From JBGAJN01 sp044224905 (lineage in GTDB: Bacteria; Verrucomicrobiota; Verrucomicrobiia; Limisphaerales; JBGAJN01): a DNA stretch of 64,000 nucleotides. The stretch's first letter is position 1, and the number at the start of each line of letters is the position of its first letter. This document shows positions 6,567 through 11,197 of this stretch, in pieces. Both the position numbers and the translations under genes were made by a program. The notes beneath the pieces are model-generated. The model did no database searches, was not told the origin of the DNA, and worked only from the letters and a program-made list of their open reading frames with translations. The stretch covers positions 1 to 64,000 of the forward strand of contig JBGAJN010000003.1 of NCBI GenBank assembly GCA_044224905.1, written 5' to 3'.

Positions 6567-6695
6567 GACGGATAAGAGACGAACTGGGAATAAACGTGCT
6601 CTACCACTGAGCTACCTCGGCATCTGGAGCCGAGGGCGGGACTCGAACCCGCGACCACGCGCTTAACATGCGATAACCCAATCCTGCGACCCGTC
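6567..6695 (-). ncRNA. Y RNA (Y3), tRNA-like module with internal CCA
   Basis: Terminal stem GACGGGT/ATCCGTC, motif GGGTCGCAGG opposite CTTATCC. The tRNA-like part has T-arm GCGGG/CCCGC with loop TTCGAGT, a perfect acceptor CCTCGGC/GCCGAGG whose loop starts T-CCA (discriminator plus CCA), then UA and D-arm GCTC/GAGC with loop AGTGGTA containing GG. A stem CGTTT/AAGCG sits where an anticodon stem would be. It is the closest tRNA mimic of the five. Confidence 0.86.
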
Positions 6696-6720
6696 GAAAG
6701 TGCTGGCGCACGGCCAATAA

Positions 6721-6826
6721 GACGGACAAAGAGCGAGTTGGGACGCCATCAGTTGCCTGATGACACGGGATTCGAACCCGCTCGCGGTTTCCCGCTCCAT
6801 CGATAACCCAAGCTCAGCGGCCCGTC
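6721..6826 (-). ncRNA. Y RNA (Y2) lacking a D-arm
   Basis: Terminal stem GACGGGC/GTCCGTC with GGGCCGCTGAG opposite CTTTGTCC, and a second helix TTGGG/CCCAA before TTATCG. It contains a GCGG/CCGC tetraloop hairpin (GAAA), a T-arm with loop TTCGAAT and an acceptor-like helix GTCATCA/TGATGGC with loop GGCAAC. No D-arm follows the acceptor. Confidence 0.8.
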
Positions 6827-6836
6827 AGAAAGACTC

Positions 6837-6987
6837 GATGGACAAGAGAAGCTGTGGCTTAGAAACCTGGTCGGCAGGTCTCGAACCTGCATTTCCCGGA
6901 CTTGCGTCCGGGTGTTCTCTCGCAGTTGAACTACATCCGCGTTCGGTTTCGTTTGTTTGTGCGATAATCCACACCAAGCGGCCCATC
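6837..6987 (-). ncRNA. Y RNA (Y1) with unpermuted tRNA-like insert
   Basis: Terminal stem GATGGGC/GTCCATC with GGGCCGC on the 5' strand and CTCTTGTCC on the 3' strand; a second helix TGTGG/CCACA precedes ATTATCG. Inside, in tRNA order, are a D-arm-like hairpin (GTTC/GAAC), a CCCGG/CCGGG hairpin and a T-arm (GCAGG/CCTGC, loop TTCGAGA). No 7-bp acceptor is formed (about four of seven pairs), so a plain tRNA is unlikely. Confidence 0.7.
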
Positions 6988-6999
6988 GAAATTTGAAAA

Positions 7000-7074
7000 T
7001 GGTCAGGAAGCCGGGAGTTGCACCCGGACCGTCTCCTTCACAGGGAGAGATGCTGCTATTACACCACGATCCTG
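7000..7074 (-). tRNA. tRNA-His(GUG), altered elbow
   Basis: Acceptor CAGGATC pairs with CTTCCTG for five pairs, with mismatches at 6.67 and 7.66; CCA is encoded. Anticodon stem TCTCC/GGAGA is perfect with loop CTGTGAA (GUG). D-stem GGTG/CATC holds TAATAGCAG. T-stem CCGGG/CCCGG holds TGCAACT (G55). The base before position 1 is U, not the G usual for tRNA-His. Confidence 0.75.
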
Positions 7075-7083
7075 ATTTGAAAT

Positions 7084-7159
7084 TGGATCCCCTGGTCGGA
7101 CTCGCACCGACGAATAGCGGTTTACGAAACCGCTCCTGTAGCTGCTGAGGCACAGGGGC
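7084..7159 (-). tRNA. tRNA-Thr(CGU), altered elbow
   Basis: Acceptor GCCCCTG/CAGGGGA has a 1.72 G.A mismatch; CCA is encoded. Anticodon stem GCGGT/ACCGC holds TTCGTAA (CGU). D-stem CCT/AGG holds CAGCAGCTAC. T-stem GTCGG/CCGAC holds TGCGAGT (G55). Confidence 0.8.
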
Positions 7160-7262
7160 AACTGAGGAATGCAGAAGGTAGAATTAGGAATGTAGAATTG
7201 CTTGTGACGACGATCTCGCACCGAGTTGTTTCTTCATTCTGCATTCATCCTTCATCATTCCA
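7160..7262. repeat. inverted-repeat insertion, MITE-like
   Basis: GAATGCAGAA near 7167 and TTCTGCATTC near 7236 are perfect 10-bp inverted repeats, in an AT-richer stretch with further ATTC-rich motifs. It lies between two tRNA genes. A short T-arm-like piece inside (CTCGG with TGCGAGA) may be a tRNA remnant split by the insertion. Confidence 0.4.
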
Positions 7263-7265
7263 AAA

Positions 7266-7343
7266 TGGTGCTCTCACGTGGACTTGCACCACGAACCTCC
7301 GCCTTCGCAAAGCGGCGTGCAGAACTAATTACACCTTGAGAGC
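7266..7343 (-). tRNA. tRNA-Arg(GCG), altered elbow
   Basis: Acceptor GCTCTCA/TGAGAGC is perfect and CCA is encoded. Anticodon stem CCGCT/GGCGG holds TTGCGAA (GCG). D-stem GTG/CAC holds TAATTAGTTCTG. T-stem CGTGG/CCACG holds TGCAAGT (G55). Confidence 0.82.
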
Positions 7344-7351
7344 GGCTTGCG

Positions 7352-7383
7352 CCGGGCCACCGATAATCAGGCAAGGTGGCTCG
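7352..7383. other. 6-bp hairpin with Y-like loop
   Basis: GCCACC/GGTGGC closes a loop containing TGATTATC when read on the minus strand, recalling the TTATC segment of the nearby Y RNAs. There is no GGGCCGA/CTTGTCC pair, so I do not call it a Y RNA. Confidence 0.25.
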
Positions 7384-7393
7384 CTGCAAATCA

Positions 7394-7471
7394 TGGTATC
7401 CGTGGCCGGACTCGCACCGGCTAGGGCCTGCTTGAAGGGCAGGGCGCGCGAACTACTTTGCATTCACGGAC
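7394..7471 (-). tRNA. tRNA-Glu(UUC), C33, altered elbow
   Basis: Acceptor GTCCGTG/CACGGAT (one G.U) and encoded CCA. Anticodon stem CCTGC/GCAGG is perfect with loop CCTTCAA, giving UUC with C33. T-stem GCCGG/CCGGC holds TGCGAGT (G55). The D-loop AAAGTAGTTC lacks GG. Confidence 0.8.
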
Positions 7472-7567
7472 GAACAACGTCGCCGCCGGGGACGAGAACA
7501 CAGAGTCGCTGCTCACAGGCAGCCGTTAACTCTGTGGCTCCGGTTCCTCCGTGGCGCTGGGAACGCG
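7472..7567 (-). other. structured segment after second rtcB
   Basis: An 8-bp stem CACAGAGT/ACTCTGTG encloses a GCTGC/GCAGC hairpin with a 6-nt loop CTGTGA. It sits between the rtcB stop and tRNA-Glu. It is not a full tRNA; it may be a decayed tRNA or an RNA-processing element. Confidence 0.35.
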
Positions 7568-8698
7568 CTAGCGGTGAGGCTTGCGCGTCTTGTAAGTGAG
7601 GAGTGGTCGGAGCGTCGCGATGACGGACACGAGTCCGGCATCCACGAGGTCCTGAATCACTACCTCAATGTTTTTGTAGGCGGCGGGCGCCTCTTCGTAG
7701 AGGAGGTCGCGATCTTCGCAGACTACGCGACTCCCGATCGGCGTCTGCGCCAGCTCACTCACGCTGAAGCGTTCGCGCATGCGTGAACGAGCATCGCTGC
7801 GGGTCCACTTGCGACCGGCACCGTGAGCCAACGACCACGCGCGGCTTTCACCGTCACCCGTCGGCTTCACGATGTAGCTAAGCGAACCGCGTGATCCGGG
7901 GATCACGACGAACTCCCGTTCGGCGGCGACTGCGCCCTTGCGGTGAACCCAAACAGCGTCTCCGTCGCTTTCACGACGGGTGATGCTGTTGTGGCAACCA
8001 TCCCAGAGGATCTCCGCTTCGGCGCCGATGGTTTTCACGAAGCGACGCGCGATGAGTTCGCGATTTGCCTTGGCCCAGCGCACTGCGAAGTCGTGACCGC
8101 GGAGGTATTCCTCCGCTCCCAACGACTCCGCGTCGATGCCGCTAGTACCGTGTTGATCCACGTGATCGCGCAGGATCGATTCACCCAAACCACGTGAGCC
8201 ACTGTGGACGAGCACGACGAGTTGCCGCTTGCCGAGTCCCAGCTTCTTGAACGCGCCCGCATCGAGAACCGTCTCGACCATCTGTAACTCCGCGAAGTGA
8301 TTGCCACCGCCGATCGTGCCCAGCGATGAATCGAACTCGTTTGATCCGAGTTCGTGTTCCGCGAGGAATTCGCTGACGAATTCATCCCACGGATGCTCGA
8401 GGTCGAAACGCAAGGCTGCCCAGCGATCGAGCTTGGCGTCGCGACGGACGAGGTCCGTCTTGAACAATGCCATGCCGCAGCCGATATCGCCGCCGATGAG
8501 GTGCGGATACATCACGCCCTCGGTCACGAACGCCGCACCCACCGGAGTGCCTCGACCCGGATGCAAATCCGGAAAGCCAACCGCGTGGCGCATTCCGTCG
8601 AGCTTGGACGTGGCATAGAGTTGGCGCACCGCTTCGCCTTCGATCCAGCTTTTGGTCGAGGCGAAAAGGCGCACCTGAGTTTCCTTCAGTGTGTTCAT
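7568..8698 (-). CDS. RtcB-type RNA ligase, short paralog (376 aa)
   Basis: This is a second RtcB-family RNA ligase, of the compact type that elsewhere is often paired with the release-factor-like PrfH. Motifs are all intact: D-L-H-P-G at 44-48, DIGCGM at 71-76, GGGNHF at 130-135, V-H-S-G-S-R-G at 164-170 and HGAGR at 292-296 (guanylylated His in the family). Start at 8698 follows an AAGGA-like ribosome site a few bases upstream; an earlier in-frame ATG lies in the preceding tRNA-Phe gene and is unlikely. It is flanked on both sides by array tRNAs, so it is probably in the same transcript. No prfH gene is visible in this window. With the 508-aa paralog it gives the locus two ligases that probably differ in substrate. 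Confidence 0.94.
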   Translation of the reverse strand: MNTLKETQVRLFASTKSWIEGEAVRQLYATSKLDGMRHAVGFPDLHPGRGTPVGAAFVTEGVMYPHLIGGDIGCGMALFKTDLVRRDAKLDRWAALRFDLEHPWDEFVSEFLAEHELGSNEFDSSLGTIGGGNHFAELQMVETVLDAGAFKKLGLGKRQLVVLVHSGSRGLGESILRDHVDQHGTSGIDAESLGAEEYLRGHDFAVRWAKANRELIARRFVKTIGAEAEILWDGCHNSITRRESDGDAVWVHRKGAVAAEREFVVIPGSRGSLSYIVKPTGDGESRAWSLAHGAGRKWTRSDARSRMRERFSVSELAQTPIGSRVVCEDRDLLYEEAPAAYKNIEVVIQDLVDAGLVSVIATLRPLLTYKTRKPHR

Positions 8699-8737
8699 GT
8701 TTCCTTTCGAGCCCGCCAAGGCGGGATTGGTTGTGAG

Positions 8738-8812
8738 TGGTCCCCGAGGTTGGTAGCGCGCCAACGTCTCCTCCTCTTCAGGGAGGCGCTAATCTGCCTC
8801 AGCTACTCGGGG
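8738..8812 (-). tRNA. tRNA-Phe(GAA), altered elbow
   Basis: Acceptor CCCCGAG/CTCGGGG is perfect, with encoded CCA. Anticodon stem CCTCC/GGAGG is perfect with loop CTGAAGA (GAA). D-stem GCT/AGC holds GAGGCAGATT, one of few here with GG. T-stem GTTGG/CCAAC holds CGCGCTA (G55, and C at 58). Confidence 0.82.
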
Positions 8813-8833
8813 GCGCTGGCGCACGGCCAAGGA

Positions 8834-8907
8834 TGGTCGTCCCGCGCGGTAACGCTCCGCGGTCTTCCGGTTATCAGCCGGGCGCTCTGCTTTTGAGCTA
8901 CGGGACG
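8834..8907 (-). tRNA. tRNA-Ile(GAU), altered elbow
   Basis: Acceptor CGTCCCG/CGGGACG is perfect and CCA is encoded. D-stem GCTC/GAGC holds AAAAGCA. Anticodon stem CCCGG/CCGGA has one end mismatch; loop CTGATAA gives GAU. T-stem CGCGG/CCGCG holds AGCGTTA (G55, U58). Confidence 0.82.
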
Positions 8908-9053
8908 ATTATTAACCTCGGTTTTGAGCCGAATCGGTTCACGGGCCGAATCGTTACGTTCAGCCGCGGCGCCGGTCGAATTCCAATGATTCGAATCGGT
9001 TTGTAGCTCCGGCGAATGAGCAACTGGCTTTGATAGCGGATGGCGGGTTTCAT
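8898..9053 (-). CDS. possible 51-aa basic peptide
   Basis: An ATG at 9053 follows an AAAGG ribosome-like site by 7 nt and opens a 51-codon frame rich in Arg, Lys, Ile and Pro (theoretical charge strongly positive, e.g. L-I-R-R-S-Y-K-P-I-R). It ends with a TAG inside the 5' end of the tRNA-Ile gene. It resembles no family I know, and the segment could equally be degenerate tRNA sequence, since it contains several C-C-G-A-A-T-C-G-G repeats. Confidence 0.3.
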   Translation of the reverse strand: MKPAIRYQSQLLIRRSYKPIRIIGIRPAPRLNVTIRPVNRFGSKPRLIIVP

Positions 9054-9098
9054 CGGATACCTTTCGTTGAGGGTTAGAGTCTTAAGCTACGGACAAAT

Positions 9099-9187
9099 TG
9101 GCGGAAGGCGCCGGTAATGCTCCGACCTCGGCGAAGCCGATCCTGTTTTCGAGACAGGTGCAGCCAGCTTGTATCTGCCTGCCTTCC
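9099..9187 (-). tRNA. tRNA-Ser(CGA), class II
   Basis: Acceptor GGAAGGC/GCCTTCC with discriminator G and encoded CCA. Anticodon stem CCTGT/ACAGG is perfect with loop CTCGAAA (CGA). A long variable arm with CGGC/GCCG supports Ser. D-stem GCAG/CTGC holds a loop with AAGCTGG. T-stem GTCGG/CCGGC holds AGCATTA (G55, U58). Confidence 0.84.
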
Positions 9188-9193
9188 TTTGAT

Positions 9194-9267
9194 TGGCTGC
9201 CAGACTTGGACTCGCACCAAGACAAGCGGCTTAACAGGCCGCCGTGCTACTTTGACACCACCTGGCA
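9194..9267 (-). tRNA. tRNA-Asn(GUU), altered elbow
   Basis: Acceptor TGCCAGG/TCTGGCA (one G.U), discriminator G, CCA encoded. Anticodon stem GCGGC/GCCGC is perfect with loop CTGTTAA (GUU). D-stem GTG/CAC holds TCAAAGTAG. T-stem CTTGG/CCAAG holds TGCGAGT (G55). Confidence 0.85.
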
Positions 9268-9268
9268 A

Positions 9269-9344
9269 TGGCGCTGCCGGCAGGAGTTCCACCTGCATCG
9301 TTCCGCTTAGAAGGCGGATGCCCTATGTGTTCGACCACGGCAGC
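9269..9344 (-). tRNA. tRNA-Arg(UCU), altered elbow
   Basis: Acceptor GCTGCCG/CGGCAGC is perfect; CCA encoded. Anticodon stem TCCGC/GCGGA is perfect with loop CTTCTAA (UCU). T-stem GCAGG/CCTGC holds TGGAACT, with G55 and G56. D-loop GAACACATAG has neither GG nor GC. Confidence 0.84.
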
Positions 9345-9353
9345 ATTTGAAAA

Positions 9354-9429
9354 TGGTCAGCGCGGCAGGATTTGCACCTGCGATCCCTCGGTCCCAGGCC
9401 GAGTGCGTTAGCTACTACGCTACGCGCTG
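9354..9429 (-). tRNA. tRNA-Pro(UGG), C33, altered elbow
   Basis: Acceptor CAGCGCG/CGCGCTG is perfect; CCA encoded. D-stem GCGT/ACGC holds AGTAGCTA. Anticodon stem CTCGG/CCGAG is perfect with loop CCTGGGA, giving UGG with C33. T-stem GCAGG/CCTGC holds TGCAAAT (G55). Confidence 0.84.
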
Positions 9430-9515
9430 ATAACTCCAAGCGATGGGATAGAAACGTCGGAGTGGAGAATCGCGATGTCGAAACCTTGGGCAACAACCTC
9501 GCGGTAAGATTAAAA
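9430..9515 (-). other. Y-like TTGGAGTTATC segment, unassigned
   Basis: On the minus strand the sequence CTTGGAGTTATC, close to the second helix and loop of the nearby Y RNAs, lies directly before tRNA-Pro. The Ro60 motif pair (GGGCCGA with CTTGTCC) is absent. It may be a decayed Y RNA. Confidence 0.25.
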
Positions 9516-9591
9516 TGGCGGACCCGAAGGGACTTGCACCCTCAACCCACCCGCAGACAACGGGGCGCTCTGCTAATTAAGCTACGGATCC
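9516..9591 (-). tRNA. tRNA-Asp(GUC), altered elbow
   Basis: Acceptor GGATCCG/CGGGTCC (one U.G), discriminator G, CCA encoded. D-stem GCTT/GAGC holds AATTAGCA. Anticodon stem CCCCG/CGGGT (27.43 mismatch) holds TTGTCTG (GUC). T-stem GAGGG/CCCTT holds TGCAAGT (G55). Confidence 0.8.
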
Positions 9592-9596
9592 AGAAA

Positions 9597-9685
9597 TGGT
9601 GGGAAGTGCTGGTAACGCTCCAGTCGTCGCTTCCAGCACTGTTTAATGACGGCGGGTTTACAGCCCGCGGGCTGGATCACTTCCC
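9597..9685 (-). tRNA. tRNA-Tyr(GUA) without a D-arm
   Basis: Acceptor GGGAAGT/ACTTCCC is perfect; CCA encoded. Only 10 nt (GATCCAGCCC) separate the acceptor from anticodon stem GCGGG/CCCGC, so no D-arm can form. The loop CTGTAAA gives GUA. A 27-nt variable arm closed by CGTC/GACG fits class II Tyr. T-stem ACTGG/CCAGC has an A.C pair; the loop is AGCGTTA (G55). Confidence 0.75.
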
Positions 9686-9691
9686 TGAAAT

Positions 9692-9769
9692 TGGTAGCGG
9701 GAGTGGGAGTCACACCCACCTAAATGAGTTTATGAGGCTCATCTCTGTGCCTTGCTCGAGTTTCCCGCA
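9692..9769 (-). tRNA. tRNA-Met(CAU), second copy
   Basis: Acceptor TGCGGGA/TCCCGCT has six pairs and an unpaired T1.T72, a feature shared with bacterial initiators; CCA encoded. Anticodon stem TGAGC/ACTCA has C31.A39 around loop CTCATAA (CAU). D-stem CTC/GAG holds a loop with AAGGCACA. T-stem GTGGG/CCCAC holds TGTGACT (G55, U56). Confidence 0.72.
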
Positions 9770-9775
9770 GTGAAA

Positions 9776-9866
9776 TGGTGGAGTCGTTGGGTGCGTTTGC
9801 ACGCGGCCAATAACCCCGGTGAAGAAAATAATGGCCGTCCGCAAGGACCTTGTCTGCCACGACCCC
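9776..9866 (-). other. aberrant tRNA-like element
   Basis: Acceptor GGGGTCG/CGACTCC pairs fully (one G.U) and CCA is encoded. The T-arm is a TTGG/CCAA stem closed over a 19-nt region that itself forms a GCG/CGC hairpin. A GGCCA/TGGCC helix encloses more than 20 nt where the anticodon loop should be. The anticodon cannot be read, and an intron-like insertion or decay is possible. Confidence 0.4.
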
Positions 9867-9872
9867 ATGAAT

Positions 9873-9944
9873 TGGCAGGCTGCCTCCGTGCCGCCCGGAG
9901 TGAGCTGAGGTTTGGAATCTCTGCCGCGTGCTGACGCGCAGCCT
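9873..9944 (-). tRNA. tRNA-Trp(CCA), short D-arm
   Basis: Acceptor AGGCTGC/GCAGCCT is perfect, discriminator G, CCA encoded. D-arm GCGT/ACGC has a 4-nt loop CAGC. Anticodon stem AGAGA/CCTCA includes A31.C39; loop TTCCAAA gives CCA. T-stem CTCCG/CGGAG holds GGCGGCA, the same type as the Thr(UGU) and Met short-D genes. Confidence 0.75.
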
Positions 9945-9951
9945 ATGGAAT

Positions 9952-10025
9952 TGGTGCGGTTACCGGGAATCGCACCCGGACATGCTCCCTGGCGAGAAGC
10001 CATTCTGCTGTTAAATCATAACCGC
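9952..10025 (-). tRNA. tRNA-Gly(GCC), C33, altered elbow
   Basis: Acceptor GCGGTTA/TAACCGC is perfect; CCA encoded. D-stem ATTT/GAAT holds AACAGCA. Anticodon stem GCTTC/GGAGC holds TCGCCAG, giving GCC with C33. T-stem CCGGG/CCCGG holds TGCGATT (G55). It is the most upstream array gene I can identify. Confidence 0.82.
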
Positions 10026-10036
10026 GGAAATTGAAA

Positions 10037-10064
10037 GGGCCGGGAGCGTTCACGCCCCCGGCCC
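10037..10064. other. strong GC hairpin at head of array
   Basis: GGGCCGGG (10037-10044) pairs with CCCGGCCC (10057-10064), extended inward by GCG/CGC past one mismatch. On the minus strand it is followed by TTTCAATTT. It lies just upstream of tRNA-Gly and could be a processing or attenuation hairpin. Confidence 0.5.
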
Positions 10065-10384
10065 GTGCCATTTCAATAAAGAACAAACACCTCTTGGTGA
10101 CCTACTCGGTCCCAACCCGCGGTTTCACGGCGGCTGTTTCGGTGTTTATGGGCACACCTCCTCCGAAGCCCTTAAAATGTAAAAGCGTTTCAAACCATCT
10201 TGGCGCGCGTCGTCGCCCGCGAAGGGCAGAGCCCATCGGTGGAAAGTCTTGGCTTTCCTGCGCCAATCTTCGTTTTGTGTCGGCTGACATCATCAAGATG
10301 TCCGGTCTTTCTTGTTCACAGTCGGTTCACCTTTCGTTGCGGCATTTCGCCGTCCGTCTGTCCGTCGTTTCAGGGAAATAAAAA

Positions 10385-10411
10385 ACCCTGCTTACCTAAG
10401 GTAAGCAGGGT
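10385..10411 (-). terminator. intrinsic terminator, minus strand
   Basis: A perfect 12-bp stem (10385-10396 with 10400-10411, loop of 3) is followed on the minus strand by TTTTTTATTT. It terminates transcripts arriving from the right, upstream of the tRNA array. Confidence 0.85.
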
Positions 10412-10700
10412 GGAGAAATCCTTTTTCGATTCGCTACCTGCTTACCCTCGTGATATCCATGCTACCTTCGGGCTTTTGCCCGCGATAGGATCTGGATAGC
10501 CCTAGGCTAAACGCACAGCCTGGGGTTAACCTGCTATGACGTGTCGCTTTCGCGACCGACAGAGCCGGCCAACTATTGGCTGATATGTTCATGCAAGTTT
10601 TCATCGAACGTGGTAGACAAATAGCACACGCTATTGGTTACAGGCAACTAATACTTTAGAGGGGTGGTTAATCTTGATAGTTAATATCCGGATGGATGGA
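10412..10700 (-). promoter_or_regulatory. structured leader RNA with alternative antiterminator
   Basis: A copy of GGTAAGCAGG (minus strand, 10446-10437) can pair with CCTGCTTACC, which otherwise forms the 5' arm of the terminator at 10385-10411, so the two folds exclude each other. Further upstream are well-formed helices (a GGGC-AAAA-GCCC hairpin inside a TATCCA/TGGATA helix; a CCC-AGGCT/AGCCT-GGG hairpin). No known riboswitch, tmRNA, RNase P or 6S signature was recognised. The 10065-10384 stretch between it and the array shows no convincing gene. Confidence 0.5.
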
Positions 10701-10793
10701 TGCATGTGGTTACATCCGGGACTGCAGCTTCATGAATCGAGACCAAATGGCGCATTGTGCGGAGGTGAGTTGCCGCCTCTAGTTTTTGTACAA

Positions 10794-10798
10794 ATCTG
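10794..10798. repeat. left 5-bp flank of Tn7-like element
   Basis: ATCTG directly precedes the left TGTA end. The right end is followed by CTCTG (35260-35264). The two differ at one base, consistent with an aged 5-bp target duplication. Confidence 0.5.
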
Positions 10799-10948
10799 TG
10801 TATTTGAACAATTAAGTTTGTAACTGGAATCGCTGTAACTCGTTGCGGCGAGCCGTGATCTTTTTTGACCATAAACAATAAAGTTGTTTACTGCGCGGCG
10901 CGTTCATCGAGTTTCAGGTGCGTCCATAAACAATATAGTTTGTAACTT
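10799..10948. repeat. left end with three spaced transposase-site repeats
   Basis: The three repeat copies start at 10808, 10875 and 10930, so spacings are 67 and 55 bp. All have the same orientation, pointing inward. Two open frames across it (10681-10878 minus and 10884-11198 plus) are probably not genes. Confidence 0.75.
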
Positions 10949-11197
10949 GTTTCTTGGCCTGAGCCGCTGCGAAAGTCCGGCGCTCCGGCGAATATCGAAG
11001 CCATGCAGACTGCGTGCCGAGTTTCGTTTGAGAAACTCTCGTGGCCGTGGAGCGCTTGCTGGGAGGTCTTTGGCGGGACGAAATCGGCGCGTTGGGATTG
11101 CTTTTATTCGGGGAAAAGTGCTTCCGCTGGGAATGGATCGGAATAATCAGACCGATGTTTGTGTGGCCTTCAAAAACAAACCTCTCAAGTGCGTATG

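Noticed and set aside
4812..6666. Long plus-strand open frames opposite Ro60, RtcB and other genes
   Set aside because: They mirror high-GC coding strands in other frames, lack ribosome sites and have no family resemblance.
6435..6826. Circularly permuted split tRNA genes (3' half before 5' half)
   Set aside because: The acceptor halves do match in permuted order, but the conserved flanking GGGCCGA/CTTGTCC helices identify Ro60-binding Y RNAs with tRNA-like modules. No usable anticodon is formed.
6435..6987. Group I introns in tRNA genes
   Set aside because: The repeated ~80-nt spacers initially looked like introns, but the acceptor halves on either side of each spacer do not pair, and no group I core was found.
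7568..8698. RtcB-PrfH pair
   Set aside because: The short RtcB is of the type often next to prfH, but no release-factor-like frame is found on either side.
10412..10700. tmRNA, RNase P RNA or 6S RNA
   Set aside because: No tag reading frame, GATTCGAC start, P4 motif or other diagnostic segment was visible on either strand.
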